Notes: generated by a model from the sequence alone, not told the origin. A stretch of DNA of 64,000 nucleotides from JAABRU01 sp041390465 (GCA_041390465.1 JAWKPW010000007.1:1-64000), one strand, 5' to 3'; numbered from the stretch's first letter, positions 1 to 8,828 are shown. A program made the numbers and translations.

Positions 1-83
1 TCATACAAACCTGCTGCAAAAAGAGTTTCGGCCTCTTTCAGTCGCAACTTTGCAAGCTGTTTCAATTCGTTTCTTGTTGGCAT
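1..83 (-). CDS. HEPN-domain protein, N-terminal fragment
   Basis: An ATG at 83 on the minus strand opens a frame that runs off the window edge. The 27 visible residues (MPTRNELKQLAKLRLKEAE..LY) match the typical start of HEPN-domain proteins, where a first amphipathic helix with RLKEAE is followed by a small-residue turn. HEPN proteins usually work with MNT nucleotidyltransferases or as RNases in toxin-antitoxin pairs. The HicB-like gene lies just upstream on the same strand. Assignment rests on one helix only. Confidence 0.55.
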   Translation of the reverse strand, partial: MPTRNELKQLAKLRLKEAETLFAAGLY

Positions 84-111
84 AAGGAAATCAATAATAC
101 ATAAAATAAAA

Positions 112-333
112 TCAAATTGTTACGGTAATGGAATGCCCCAATTTCAGTCCCACAGGAATCCAGTCTTCCAGTGTTGAACGCAGTTCTTTTTCACATTCCC
201 GCAAGGTCTGTCCAAAGGCAATCACACCTTTGCACAGGGGAATACGTCCGGCAAAGGTTCCGTCTTCCAGTTTGTCGTATTCTGCTCCGGACAGGGCAGA
301 ATCAATGTATCCTGTCAGTATGAATTTGAACAT
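112..333 (-). CDS. HicB-family antitoxin-like protein
   Basis: A 73-residue protein with the HicB fold pattern: a first strand (MFKFILTGYID), then a GRIPLCKGVIAFGQT segment and a helix with ECEKELRSTLEDWI, as in HicB antitoxins that neutralise HicA mRNA interferases. An earlier in-frame start at 351 is possible, but AAGGA sits seven bases before the ATG at 333, so that start is preferred. There is no C-terminal DNA-binding domain and no HicA gene beside it; the downstream gene is a HEPN fragment instead. It may be an orphan antitoxin. Confidence 0.65.
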   Translation of the reverse strand: MFKFILTGYIDSALSGAEYDKLEDGTFAGRIPLCKGVIAFGQTLRECEKELRSTLEDWIPVGLKLGHSITVTI

Positions 334-387
334 ATTCTCATCCTTTATCATCAGTCTTTTTACAGGAATAAAATCTGCACTTTTATT

Positions 388-470
388 TTAGCCACGAATT
401 GCACGAATTGCACGAATATACACAAAAAAATAATTGAAAAATTCGTGTGTTTCGTGTTATTCGCGGCTAA
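388..470. repeat. Imperfect inverted repeat, CACGAATT family
   Basis: Left arm TTAGCCACGAATTGCACGAA and right arm ending TTCGTGTTATTCGCGGCTAA pair with each other. The same arms recur at 15420-15489 and, as a half copy, near 3908-3945. It sits after the cimA stop and before the HicB gene, and could also end transcription. Confidence 0.7.
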
Positions 471-525
471 TTTTGTTAATCGTCCGCAGAAAAATTTGAA
501 TGCTGTCATAAAAAATATTTGTCTT

Positions 526-2109
526 TTACCCGCATACCGGGTTCTTCTGCTTGGCCAGTTTGTACTGAAAACTGTCTGCCAGAGCCTGCCAACTGGCTTC
601 TATAATGTCATCAGATACGCCCACTGTGCTCCAGATATTGTCCTGATCCCGCGATTCAATCAGTACGCGAACCTTTGCTGCCGTGCCTTCCCGTCCGTCA
701 ATGACCCGGACTTTGAAATCCACCAGGTGCATTTCATCAATTTCCGGGAAAAACTGGTGCAATGCTCTTCGTAAGGCATTGTCCAGCGCGCTCACCGGGC
801 CGTCTCCCTCGGCTGCCATGATTTCATCCCTGCATCCCACAGAAATCTTGACAGTGGCATGCGCGGAACAGGGTTTCTGCTTGTCTTTTTCAATGGTGAC
901 TCGAAAGGATTGCAGATCAAAGACCGGCTGGAACTGCCCCGTATATTTTTCCAGAAAAATCTTTAAAGAACCGTCTGCCGCGTCAAACTGGTATCCGTCC
1001 TCTTCCATGATTTTGACGGCTTCCACAATCTTGCGGCTGTCACATCCGTTGTTTGTCAGATTTACACCCAGTTCCCTTGCCTTGTATTCAATATTGCTTT
1101 TTCCTGCCATGTCCGATACCAGCACATGCCGGGCATTTCCCACCCGTTCCGGCTCCATGTGTTCGTATGCTCTGGGATTTTTCATCACAGCGCTCACATG
1201 GATTCCGCCTTTGTGCGCGAACGCGCTTCTGCCCACAAAAGGCCGGTTGTTCAAAGGAATCATATTTGCGGTCTCACTGACAAAGCGGGAGAGACTGCGC
1301 AGTTTTTTCAAATTTTCCGAAGACATGCAGGGACAGTTCATTTTCAGTGCAAGGATGGGAACGAGAGACATCATATCTGCATTGCCGCATCGTTCCCCGT
1401 ATCCGTTCACGGTTCCCTGCACCATGATTGCACCCGCGTTCACAGCCTCAATGCTGTTGGCAACTGCCATGCCGCAGTCATTATGGGTGTGAATGCCAAG
1501 CCTTATCCCGCTTCCGTTGATGCTGTTGCGCACTTCTCTGAAAATGGGAACCAGTTCAAAGGGCATGGTTCCGCCGTTGGTGTCACACAGGACAATCACA
1601 TCCGCCCCTCCCCTGTGCGCGGCCTGCAGGGTCAGGATGGCATAAGCGGGATTTTCCTTGTATCCGTCAAAAAAATGCTCCGCGTCATAAATCACTTCCC
1701 TGCCGTGTTTTTTCAGGAATGCAACGGAATCCTCAATCATGCACAGATTTTCTTCCAGCGTGTTGCTCATGAGTTTCACATGCAAATCCCATGTTTTGCC
1801 GAAAATGGTTACAACAGGTGTCTGCGTTTCAATCAATGCCCGCAGATTGGGATCATCTCCCGGAAGAATGCCGGGCTTGCGTGTGGAACCGAAAGCCGCG
1901 AGTTTGGCGTTTTTGAATTCCACTTCTTTTGCCAGTTCAAAAAAATGCCTGTCACGGGGATTGGAACCGGGCCACCCGCCTTCAATATAATGAATCCCAA
2001 TATCATCCAGCCGCCTGGCGATTTTAATCTTTTCCTCGGCAGTGAAATTGATATTTTCTCCCTGGGTTCCATCTCTCAAAGTGGTGTCATATAAATATAC
2101 CGGTTCCAT
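526..2109 (-). CDS. cimA: (R)-citramalate synthase
   Basis: Condenses pyruvate and acetyl-CoA to (R)-citramalate, the first step of the threonine-independent isoleucine route. The 527-residue protein begins with the DRE-TIM metallolyase motif LYDTTLRDGTQGE, has HTHNDCGMAVANS for metal binding near residue 205 and GYGERCGN shortly after, and ends in a regulatory LeuA-dimer domain (about 390-520). This fits the 500-540 residue CimA type rather than LeuA, whose catalytic domain differs around the substrate pocket. AAAGGAG lies nine bases before the ATG. It is the last gene of the ilv cluster and is separated from rnk by a hairpin terminator. Confidence 0.92.
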   Translation of the reverse strand: MEPVYLYDTTLRDGTQGENINFTAEEKIKIARRLDDIGIHYIEGGWPGSNPRDRHFFELAKEVEFKNAKLAAFGSTRKPGILPGDDPNLRALIETQTPVVTIFGKTWDLHVKLMSNTLEENLCMIEDSVAFLKKHGREVIYDAEHFFDGYKENPAYAILTLQAAHRGGADVIVLCDTNGGTMPFELVPIFREVRNSINGSGIRLGIHTHNDCGMAVANSIEAVNAGAIMVQGTVNGYGERCGNADMMSLVPILALKMNCPCMSSENLKKLRSLSRFVSETANMIPLNNRPFVGRSAFAHKGGIHVSAVMKNPRAYEHMEPERVGNARHVLVSDMAGKSNIEYKARELGVNLTNNGCDSRKIVEAVKIMEEDGYQFDAADGSLKIFLEKYTGQFQPVFDLQSFRVTIEKDKQKPCSAHATVKISVGCRDEIMAAEGDGPVSALDNALRRALHQFFPEIDEMHLVDFKVRVIDGREGTAAKVRVLIESRDQDNIWSTVGVSDDIIEASWQALADSFQYKLAKQKNPVCG

Positions 2110-2159
2110 TTTGCTTTCTCCTTTTGCTGTTACTGTCCAATAAAAAAATATTTGCCTAT

Positions 2160-2195
2160 AAACCCTGAGGGTTTTGAAAACCCTCAGGGTTTTTG
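2160..2195. terminator. Bidirectional hairpin terminator, AAACCCTGAGGG family
   Basis: AAACCCTGAGGG, a 9-base loop and CCCTCAGGGTTTTT form a strong stem with T-runs on both strands. It lies between the rnk relic and cimA, so cimA may depend on read-through or its own promoter. The same hairpin recurs at 15615-15647 and, with a changed loop, at 48913-48950. Confidence 0.75.
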
Positions 2196-2201
2196 CTGGC
2201 T

Positions 2202-2618
2202 CTACAGATGAAAATCACCGGCTGCTTCAGGCTGATAAAGAATGTCTTCAATGCAGATGTGGCGTATGCCGGACGGAACCGGCCATTACACAACATCGCC
2301 TTTGGCATAGCCCAAAATGGCAGTGCCTACCGGTGCAAGAACAGAAACCGCTCCGATGTCAATGTTTGCATTTCTGGGAAATACCAGAACACAGGTCATT
2401 TTCTCAGAAGTGTCCAGATCACGAAGCACCACCTTTGAATTCATGGTGACAACATCCGGAGGCACATCTTTGGACAGCACCACTTCCGCCCGTTCCAGTT
2501 CTTCTGCCAGAGCCTCCAAATCTTTCCTGGCCTGAGTGCTGAAATTTTCAGCCACGCCAATAAGTTCCTCAAGCCGGTCTCTGTCAAATTCCGTAATGTA
2601 TATTTTTCTTTCTGCCAT
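2202..2618 (-). pseudogene. rnk: Rnk/GreA-type regulator interrupted by one TAA codon
   Basis: The open part (2286-2618, 110 residues) is a Rnk (regulator of nucleoside diphosphate kinase) protein: N-terminal coiled coil with ITEFDRDRLEELI, then the GreA/B C-terminal domain reaching APVGTAILGYAKGDVV. A TAA follows, and the same frame continues with WPVPSGIRHICIEDILYQPEAAGDFHL to a TAG at 2202. That tail is what Rnk proteins have after GD-hydrophobic-E-WP, and the full frame of 138 codons matches the family length of about 136. One GAA-to-TAA change would explain it. The truncated product lacks the last strands of the domain. It lies between ilvC and cimA on the same strand. Confidence 0.8.
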
Positions 2619-2677
2619 GATCTCCTCTGCAATTCACTGCTGATTCCAAAACACAAAAGCTAAACAGAACAACGAAA

Positions 2678-2760
2678 ATTTTCGGGTATAAAAAAAACGG
2701 GATTCACCCTCCCCCTGCCCCCTCCCTCAAGGGAGGGGAGAAAACTTTATACCCGAAAAT
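2678..2760. repeat. Perfect 15-bp inverted repeat element upstream of rnk
   Basis: ATTTTCGGGTATAAA (2678-2692) and its exact complement TTTATACCCGAAAAT (2746-2760) flank a C-rich core that itself holds CCCTCCC-TCAA-GGGAGGG. It fills the gap between ilvC and rnk. A related unit at 39733-39795 ends in TTTATACCAGAAAAT, so it looks like a small dispersed element. In RNA it would form a long stem, perhaps a terminator after ilvC. Confidence 0.75.
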
Positions 2761-2774
2761 CTGTGGAACCCTGC

Positions 2775-3824
2775 TTATTTCCGGTTTTCCGGACGGAGCG
2801 CACGCACAGCCGCGCCTGCCTTCCACATCTCGGAATTCTTGATGGCATTAAGTTCCGCGTTGAGTTTTTCCCGGTAATCGGGCCTGCTGTTGACATCCAG
2901 CACCCGCTTTGTTTCTTTGCCGCTTTTGACGCTTTCATATAAATCATCAAAAACCGGAATCACGGCATCACGGAATTTGGGAGCCCAGTCCAAAGCCCCG
3001 CGCTGGGCCGTGGTGCTGCAGTTGCCGAACATCCAGTCCATGCCGTTTTCCGCAACCAGACGAATCAGGCTCTGGGTCAGTTCCTCCACCGTTTCATTGA
3101 ATGCCTCACTGGGGCTGTGTCCGTGTTTGCGCAGCAGATTGTACTGGGCTTCCATGACTCCGGCCAGACATCCCATGAGAACCCCGCGCTCGCCCGTGAG
3201 ATCGCTGAGAACTTCTTTTTCAAATGTGGTTTCAAACAGATAACCGGAACCAATGGCAATGCCCAGAGCCAGTGTTCTTTCTCTGGCGCGTCCGGTCGCG
3301 TCCTGAAACACCGCAAAACTGGAATTGATGCCGCTGCCGTCCAGAAAATTCGTGCGCACGGTACGTCCCGATCCTTTGGGAGCTGCCAGAATCACATCCA
3401 CATCTTTGGGCGGAACAATGCCGGTCTGATCTTTGTAAACAATGCCGAAGCCGTGGGAAAAATACAGGGCATCGCCTTTGTTCAGGCATTCTTTGATTGC
3501 AGGCCACATGGCCACCTGCCCCGCATCAGAAAGCAGATATTGGATTACCGTTGCTTTTTTCGCGGCTTCCTCAATGGGAAACAGGGTTTTGCCCGGCACA
3601 AAACCGTCTGCCACAGCCTTGTCCCAGGATGCGCCGCCCTTGCGCTGTCCCACAATCACATTGATGCCGTTGTCCCGCATGTTCAGAGCCTGCCCCGGCC
3701 CCTGCACACCGTAACCGATCACCGCGATGATCTCGTTTTTCAGCACATCACGGGCTTTCTCCAGAGTGAACTCCTCGGATGTGACCACTTCTTCCAGAAC
3801 CCCTCCAAAATCAATCTTTGCCAT
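2775..3824 (-). CDS. ilvC: Ketol-acid reductoisomerase
   Basis: Second common step of isoleucine and valine synthesis: isomerises and reduces acetolactate or acetohydroxybutyrate with a nicotinamide cofactor and Mg2+. The protein has 349 residues. The Rossmann motif GYGVQGPGQALNMRD is near residue 38 and the following VIVGQRKG loop is the cofactor-phosphate region. The C-terminal knotted domain has the metal ligands in DLTGERGVLMG and in the ETVEELTQ helix. AAAGGAG precedes the ATG. Length fits class I enzymes, with a short extra tail. Confidence 0.95.
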   Translation of the reverse strand: MAKIDFGGVLEEVVTSEEFTLEKARDVLKNEIIAVIGYGVQGPGQALNMRDNGINVIVGQRKGGASWDKAVADGFVPGKTLFPIEEAAKKATVIQYLLSDAGQVAMWPAIKECLNKGDALYFSHGFGIVYKDQTGIVPPKDVDVILAAPKGSGRTVRTNFLDGSGINSSFAVFQDATGRARERTLALGIAIGSGYLFETTFEKEVLSDLTGERGVLMGCLAGVMEAQYNLLRKHGHSPSEAFNETVEELTQSLIRLVAENGMDWMFGNCSTTAQRGALDWAPKFRDAVIPVFDDLYESVKSGKETKRVLDVNSRPDYREKLNAELNAIKNSEMWKAGAAVRALRPENRK

Positions 3825-3968
3825 TGGTGTTATTCTCCTTTGATTTATGTGTTGTTATCTTTCAAATAAAATTCAGATGCAAATGAATTGGAATTTGGAT
3901 TGTCATTAACCACGAATGACACGAATTTACACGAAAAAATTTATGTATCTTATCTTATCAATGTTCAA

Positions 3969-4304
3969 TCAAGTGACTGTCTCCGCAAATTTTCCCACTT
4001 CCTGCAGAATGCTTTGCTGTTTTGCCTGAATTGCCTTTTGCAGTTGTGCTGACTCCGGATTGAAAAGATCAACAGGTTTCCAGGTCTCAATTCCTCTTGT
4101 CCGTCCCTTTTCAATCAGAAGCATATCCCCGTTGAACGCGTTGGCATACCGTCCGATATTCCACAGAAACTGGGCTATGATGATATACCGTCCGCTGGTT
4201 TCTGATTGGAAAACATCCATGACCCGGCAATAATCGCCTCTGCCGGTGGTGTCATAAATTCTTCCAGATTGTATGCGACTTATGATGTTTTCAATATCAT
4301 CCAT
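3969..4304 (-). CDS. Hypothetical protein in ilv cluster
   Basis: 111 residues, not recognised. No signal peptide or membrane segment is visible; the middle is aromatic-rich (YIIIAQFLWNIGRYANAF) and the C-terminus is a probable helix rich in Gln and Lys. GAGGAAG precedes the ATG by ten bases. It starts three bases after the stop of the next small ORF, so the two are probably co-transcribed. Their position between ilvN and ilvC suggests a late insertion into the biosynthetic cluster rather than a role in it. Confidence 0.55.
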   Translation of the reverse strand: MDDIENIISRIQSGRIYDTTGRGDYCRVMDVFQSETSGRYIIIAQFLWNIGRYANAFNGDMLLIEKGRTRGIETWKPVDLFNPESAQLQKAIQAKQQSILQEVGKFAETVT

Positions 4305-4307
4305 TGT

Positions 4308-4532
4308 TCAATCTTCCTCCGGTATCTGATTATAGGTTACGATATGCGAGATATAATCCTCTATTTCCCTGCCTCCCGTAAATCCTTTATGAATACCGTG
4401 CTTTCGTAACCATGCTATGGCCTCATAATGCGATCCCCGCGCTGACCCTGTCCAATCTGATTTGTTGAGAATATCCATGAGAATTATTCTCAGTTCTTCA
4501 ATGTCTTTTTCAGGAAAAATATCTTTTTTCAT
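4308..4532 (-). CDS. Hypothetical protein in ilv cluster
   Basis: 74 residues, unrecognised, soluble and acidic at the C-terminus. The ATG at 4532 has AGGAG seven bases upstream; a GTG immediately before it (4535) is less well placed. It begins with an Asp/Glu-rich helix (PEKDIEELRIILMDIL) and contains YEAIAWLRKHGI. It is paired with the 111-residue ORF downstream. The pairing and size recall toxin-antitoxin modules, but no family motif supports that. Confidence 0.5.
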   Translation of the reverse strand: MKKDIFPEKDIEELRIILMDILNKSDWTGSARGSHYEAIAWLRKHGIHKGFTGGREIEDYISHIVTYNQIPEED

Positions 4533-4600
4533 CACTTTTCTCCTGTTTCCTTTTGAGCAGAAAATTTGAAGTGATTTGATTCATAAAAGGTTTTCCTGTC

Positions 4601-5089
4601 TTACTTGGACTCCCGGAACAGGGCAATGGTTCCTGTGCGGGCAATCTCTTTGATTCCCATGGGCTTGAGCAGGGACAGAAAGGCCTGCATTTTGCCTTCA
4701 TCTCCTGTCACTTCAATGGTGTAATGCTCCGGTCCCACATCCACAATCTTGCCCCGGAAAATATCCACAATCCGCAGAATTTCCGCCCGGTTTTCGGCTT
4801 TGGCTGCCACTTTGATCAATGCCATTTCCCGGTGAACATAGCTGGAACCGGTGAGTTCATGCACCTTGATGATATTAATAAGTTTGTTCAACTGCTTTTT
4901 GATCTGCTCCACCAGTGGCTGGTTGGCTTTTGTAACAACCGTAAGCCGGGAAATATTGGGATCAGTTGTTTCCGCTACGCACAGACTTTCAATATTGTAA
5001 CCCCGTCCGCTGAACAGCCCTGCAATCCGGGACAGGACACCGGGCTGGTTGTCCACCAGAAGGGACAGAACATGTTTTTCATCAGTCAT
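4601..5089 (-). CDS. ilvN: Acetolactate synthase small (regulatory) subunit
   Basis: Regulatory subunit that stimulates IlvB and gives valine feedback. 162 residues: an N-terminal ACT domain (LSLLVDNQPGVLSRIAGLFSGR, then YNIESLCVAETTD) at 5-75 and the ALS-type C-terminal domain at about 85-158. The open frame extends upstream to 5170, but that part reads through a tandem repeat; the ATG at 5089 has AGAGG at good spacing. It follows ilvB with a gap of about 110 bases filled by that repeat. Confidence 0.93.
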   Translation of the reverse strand: MTDEKHVLSLLVDNQPGVLSRIAGLFSGRGYNIESLCVAETTDPNISRLTVVTKANQPLVEQIKKQLNKLINIIKVHELTGSSYVHREMALIKVAAKAENRAEILRIVDIFRGKIVDVGPEHYTIEVTGDEGKMQAFLSLLKPMGIKEIARTGTIALFRESK

Positions 5090-5099
5090 AGAATACCTC

Positions 5100-5190
5100 T
5101 TATCAGGTTTCAGTGTTCGGTGTTCAGTGTTCGGTGTCAGATGTTCGGTATTGCACCTGACACCGAACACTTGACACCTGACACCTTATA
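5100..5190. repeat. Short tandem/inverted repeat between ilvB and ilvN
   Basis: Variants of GTGTTCGGTGTTCAGTG and ACACCTGACACCGAACAC follow each other and can fold on themselves. Fragments of the same words occur near 52615-52650 and 57140-57180. It separates ilvB from ilvN and probably makes an mRNA hairpin. Confidence 0.6.
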
Positions 5191-5200
5191 CGAGCAGCAT

Positions 5201-6877
5201 TTATTTACCGGTGATGGGCGCGCCTGCCAGGACCATCGGATATACACATTCTTCTTTGCCACAACAAAATCCATAATCACCCGGACCGCCAATCGCAAGT
5301 CCTTCCTGTACCTTTTCCACCTCTGCCGGTTTTGTGGCACGCAACCCTACTGCGCCGTAAGCCTCTGCCAGTTTTACAAAATCCGGCGCGTGTTCCATGC
5401 AGGTGCAGGCATAGCGTTTTTCATAAAAAAGTTCCTGCCATTGGCGCACCATTCCCAAATATCCGTTGTTGAGAATCACCACTTTCACCGGAAGGCAGTA
5501 CTGCACCGCTGTTGCCATTTCCTGAATGTTCATCTGAATGCTGCCGTCTCCGGCCACATCCACCACCAGTTTGTCAGGTCGTGCCATCTGTGCGCCAATC
5601 GCGGCAGGCAGACCGAAACCCATAACCCCAAGCCCGCCGGAGGTAATGAAATGTCCGGGTTCATCCACATGACAGAACTGCGCTGCCCACATCTGGTTCT
5701 GTCCCACTTCTGTTGTGATAATGGCTTTTCCCTGTGTGACTTCATTGAGTTTTTCCACAACATACTGGGGCTTGATGGTCTCCTCATCCTGCGTATAGGA
5801 AAGCCGAGCGGCTTTTCTCCATCCATCTATCTGGTGCAGCCACCCGCTGCGTTTTGCCTTCAAATCTCCCAAATCCGCTTCTTTCAGCAACTCGTTGAGC
5901 TGGGTCAGGGTGATTTTGCAGTCCCCCACCACCGGCACACTGACCGGAATGTTTTTGCGGATGGACGTGGGGTCAATGTCAATATGCACAATCTGCGCCT
6001 GCGCTGCAAAGGTATCGGTTCTGCCTGTGACACGGTCATCAAAGCGGACTCCGATGGCTATCATCAGATCGCACGCGGCTGTTGCCATGTTGGAGCGGTA
6101 GGTTCCGTGCATTCCAATCATGCCCAGCCACAGGGGATCTGTGGCTGGAAACGCGCCCAGTCCCATCAGCGAAGTTGTAACCGGAATCTGGGCTTTGTAT
6201 GCGAGTTCCCGCAGTTCCATATGGGATTTGGACAGAATCACCCCGCCGCCTGCAAAAATCATGGGTCTTCTGGCTACTTTGATCAGATCCACCACCTTGT
6301 TCAACTGCCGGATATTGGGGGTGTATGTGGGATTGTAGGATTTCAGTTTGATTTCTTTGGGAACCTTGTAAACAGCCGTTGCCTTGCCAATATCTTTGGG
6401 AATATCCACCAGCACGGGTCCCGGACGTCCGGATCGGGCAATGTAAAATGCCTCTTTGATGATTCTGCCCAGATCCTCCACATTCTGCACCAGATAATTG
6501 TGCTTGGTGCAGGGACGGGTAATGCCCACTATATCCACTTCCTGAAAAGCGTCATTGCCGATCAGATGGGAAGGAACCTGTCCGGTAATGATCACAACGG
6601 GAATGGAATCCATATACGCGGATGCGATGCCGGTAACGGTATTGGTCGCACCCGGCCCGGATGTGACCAGACACACGCCCACTTTTCCGCTGGCTCTGGC
6701 ATAACCGTCAGCAGCGTGAACCGCGCCCTGCTCATGCCGGACAAGAATATGCCGGATGTCAGTCTGCACCAGTTCATCATAAATGTCAATCACGGCTCCG
6801 CCCGGATAACCGAAAATGACATCCACCCCCTCCTCCTGCAAAGCCTTCATGAGAATCTGTGTACCTCTGAGTTTCAT
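5201..6877 (-). CDS. ilvB: Acetolactate synthase large (catalytic) subunit
   Basis: ThDP-dependent enzyme that condenses two pyruvates, or pyruvate with 2-oxobutyrate. 558 residues with the three expected domains: the N-terminal PYR domain with GYPGGAVIDIYDEL and catalytic Glu in VRHEQGAVHAADGYAR, a central FAD-type domain (about 190-330), and the C-terminal ThDP domain with GDGSIQMN and LNNGYLGMVRQWQ. GGGAG is six bases from the ATG at 6877; an ATG two codons earlier touches the ribosome site. Near the C-terminus eight residues are out of frame (GDYGFCCG where VIMDFVVA is expected), restored immediately after; see findings. The last few residues of the family are missing. Confidence 0.93.
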   Translation of the reverse strand: MKLRGTQILMKALQEEGVDVIFGYPGGAVIDIYDELVQTDIRHILVRHEQGAVHAADGYARASGKVGVCLVTSGPGATNTVTGIASAYMDSIPVVIITGQVPSHLIGNDAFQEVDIVGITRPCTKHNYLVQNVEDLGRIIKEAFYIARSGRPGPVLVDIPKDIGKATAVYKVPKEIKLKSYNPTYTPNIRQLNKVVDLIKVARRPMIFAGGGVILSKSHMELRELAYKAQIPVTTSLMGLGAFPATDPLWLGMIGMHGTYRSNMATAACDLMIAIGVRFDDRVTGRTDTFAAQAQIVHIDIDPTSIRKNIPVSVPVVGDCKITLTQLNELLKEADLGDLKAKRSGWLHQIDGWRKAARLSYTQDEETIKPQYVVEKLNEVTQGKAIITTEVGQNQMWAAQFCHVDEPGHFITSGGLGVMGFGLPAAIGAQMARPDKLVVDVAGDGSIQMNIQEMATAVQYCLPVKVVILNNGYLGMVRQWQELFYEKRYACTCMEHAPDFVKLAEAYGAVGLRATKPAEVEKVQEGLAIGGPGDYGFCCGKEECVYPMVLAGAPITGK

Positions 6878-6937
6878 AATCATCTCCCTTTTTTTCGTGA
6901 ATGACGGTTCTGCACCTTGTCAGTTTTGATTTTGCAG

Positions 6938-7091
6938 TTTTAACCACAAAGGACACAAAGGAGACACAATGCTCTCAACTCTGTGCACACAAATTCAAAT
7001 CTGACAAAACAGCAAGGTTTTGCCAAATCAGGCTGCCTGATGCAGATTCTCTGTGTCCCTTGTGCATGCCTTGTGTCCTTTGTGGTTAAAA
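6938..7091. repeat. Inverted repeat, AACCACAAAGGACACAAAG family
   Basis: The arm TTTTAACCACAAAGGACACA is matched in inverse by GTGTCCTTTGTGGTTAAAA 110 bases later. The same words occur inside other elements at 15991-16018, 39895-39925 and 45140-45185. It occupies the ilvD-ilvB gap. Confidence 0.7.
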
Positions 7092-7149
7092 CCGGCAATG
7101 CAAAGTTGACAAAGAATCAAAATACAGTCACTGAAAGCTGTTCACTGAA

Positions 7150-8814
7150 TTATCTGACAACCGCTCCCTGGCTCGCGGATGAAACTGCCTTGGCATACCG
7201 TGCCATGTATCCGGTGGTGATTTTCGCTTCCGGCTGTTTCCATGCTGCCAGTCGTTTTTGGATTTCCTCATCCGGCACTTTGAGTGTGATGCTTTTGCGG
7301 GGAATATCAATCGCAATCCGGTCGCCTTCCTTTACAATGGCGATGGGGCCGCCCTGCATGGCTTCGGGAGAAATATGACCGATGGACGCGCCACGGGTTC
7401 CGCCGGAAAAACGCCCGTCTGTAAGCAAAGCCACATGCGCATCCAGTTTCATGCCTGCAATTACCGAGGTCGGGGTCAGCATTTCCCGCATCCCCGGCCC
7501 GCCCATAGGCCCTTCATAGCGGATAACCACCACATCCCCTTTCTGAATTTTGCCGTCCATGATGGCCTGACTTGCCGCCTCTTCGGAATCAAACACCCGT
7601 GCCGGGCCTTCATGCTGCATCATTTCTGCACACACGGCTGACTGCTTGACCACACAGCCTTCGGGCGCAAGATTGCCGAAAAGAACAGCCAGCCCGCCCT
7701 GTTCATGATAAGGATTGCGCAGCGGACGAATCACATCCGGATCCAGCACACGGACATTCCGGATATTGGCTCCGACTGTCTGCCCGGTCACAGTCATACA
7801 GTCCCCATGAATGCGCCCGATTTCAGACAGTTCTTTCAATACCGCACCGATTCCCCCTGCCCGGTTCAGGTCTTCAATATGATCTTTCCCTCCCGGACTC
7901 AGGGAGCAGAGATGGGGCGTTTTCGCGCTGACTTCATTGATAAGATTCAGATCAATTTCCACTCCGGCTTCTTTGGCAATGGCTGTCAGATGCAGCACGG
8001 TATTTGTCGAACATCCCAGTGCCATATCCACAGCCAGCGCGTTCTGAAAAGCTTTTTCCGTCATGATGTCTCTGGGACAGATATTTTTTTCCCACAGCTT
8101 CAGAATCTGCATTCCTGCGATTTTTGCCAGCCGGATGCGCGCGGCCATGACTGCGGGAATGGTTCCGTTTCCGGGCAGTCCCATGCCAATGGCCTCAGTC
8201 AGGCAGTTCATGGAATTGGCCGTGAACATGCCGGAGCAGGAGCCGCAGGTGGGGCAGGCAGCGTCCTCCACTTCATACAGTTCCTCTTCACTCATTTTGC
8301 CGGATTTGACTGCGCCCACATATTCAAAAACCGTGATCAGGTCTACCTTTTGATCCTTGCGGGGATGTCGTCCGGCCAGCATGGGGCCGCCACTGACAAA
8401 TATGGCAGGGAGATTCATCCGGGCTGCTGCCATGAGCATGCCGGGAACAATCTTGTCGCAGTTGGGAACCATGACCAGAGCATCCAGAGCATGGGCTGTT
8501 GCCATGATTTCAATGGAATCCGCAATAATCTCCCGGCTTCCCAGAGAATATTTCATGCCTGTGTGGTTCATGGCTATGCCGTCACACACACCGATCACCC
8601 CGAATTCCACAGGCGTGCCTCCGGCCATGGAAATGCCGGTTTTCACGGCTTCCACAATGGTATGCAGATGCACATGACCCGGAACCAGGGTGTTGGCAGA
8701 GTTGGCAATGCCGATGAGGGGACGCCGGATTTCCTCATCCGTGTATCCCATGGCCTTGAACAGAGCGCGGTGCGGAGCCCTTTCGATTCCTTTTTTCGCG
8801 ATGTCACTTTTCAT
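7150..8814 (-). CDS. ilvD: Dihydroxy-acid dehydratase
   Basis: Iron-sulfur dehydratase making the 2-oxoacid precursors of valine and isoleucine. 554 residues. Cluster ligands lie in VPNCDKIVPGM and in ACPTCGSCSGMFTANSMNC, and the C-terminal LTDGRFSGGTRG motif is present. Length is typical. It is the first structural gene of the cluster; its ribosome site (GGGGAG) lies directly after the T-run of the attenuator hairpin, so expression should depend on read-through there. Confidence 0.95.
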   Translation of the reverse strand: MKSDIAKKGIERAPHRALFKAMGYTDEEIRRPLIGIANSANTLVPGHVHLHTIVEAVKTGISMAGGTPVEFGVIGVCDGIAMNHTGMKYSLGSREIIADSIEIMATAHALDALVMVPNCDKIVPGMLMAAARMNLPAIFVSGGPMLAGRHPRKDQKVDLITVFEYVGAVKSGKMSEEELYEVEDAACPTCGSCSGMFTANSMNCLTEAIGMGLPGNGTIPAVMAARIRLAKIAGMQILKLWEKNICPRDIMTEKAFQNALAVDMALGCSTNTVLHLTAIAKEAGVEIDLNLINEVSAKTPHLCSLSPGGKDHIEDLNRAGGIGAVLKELSEIGRIHGDCMTVTGQTVGANIRNVRVLDPDVIRPLRNPYHEQGGLAVLFGNLAPEGCVVKQSAVCAEMMQHEGPARVFDSEEAASQAIMDGKIQKGDVVVIRYEGPMGGPGMREMLTPTSVIAGMKLDAHVALLTDGRFSGGTRGASIGHISPEAMQGGPIAIVKEGDRIAIDIPRKSITLKVPDEEIQKRLAAWKQPEAKITTGYMARYAKAVSSASQGAVVR

Positions 8815-8828
8815 GCAAAAATCTCCCC

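Noticed and set aside
4724..6904. 726-residue plus-strand open frame opposite ilvB/ilvN
   Set aside because: Shadow of the two ilv genes in the opposite strand; no motifs.
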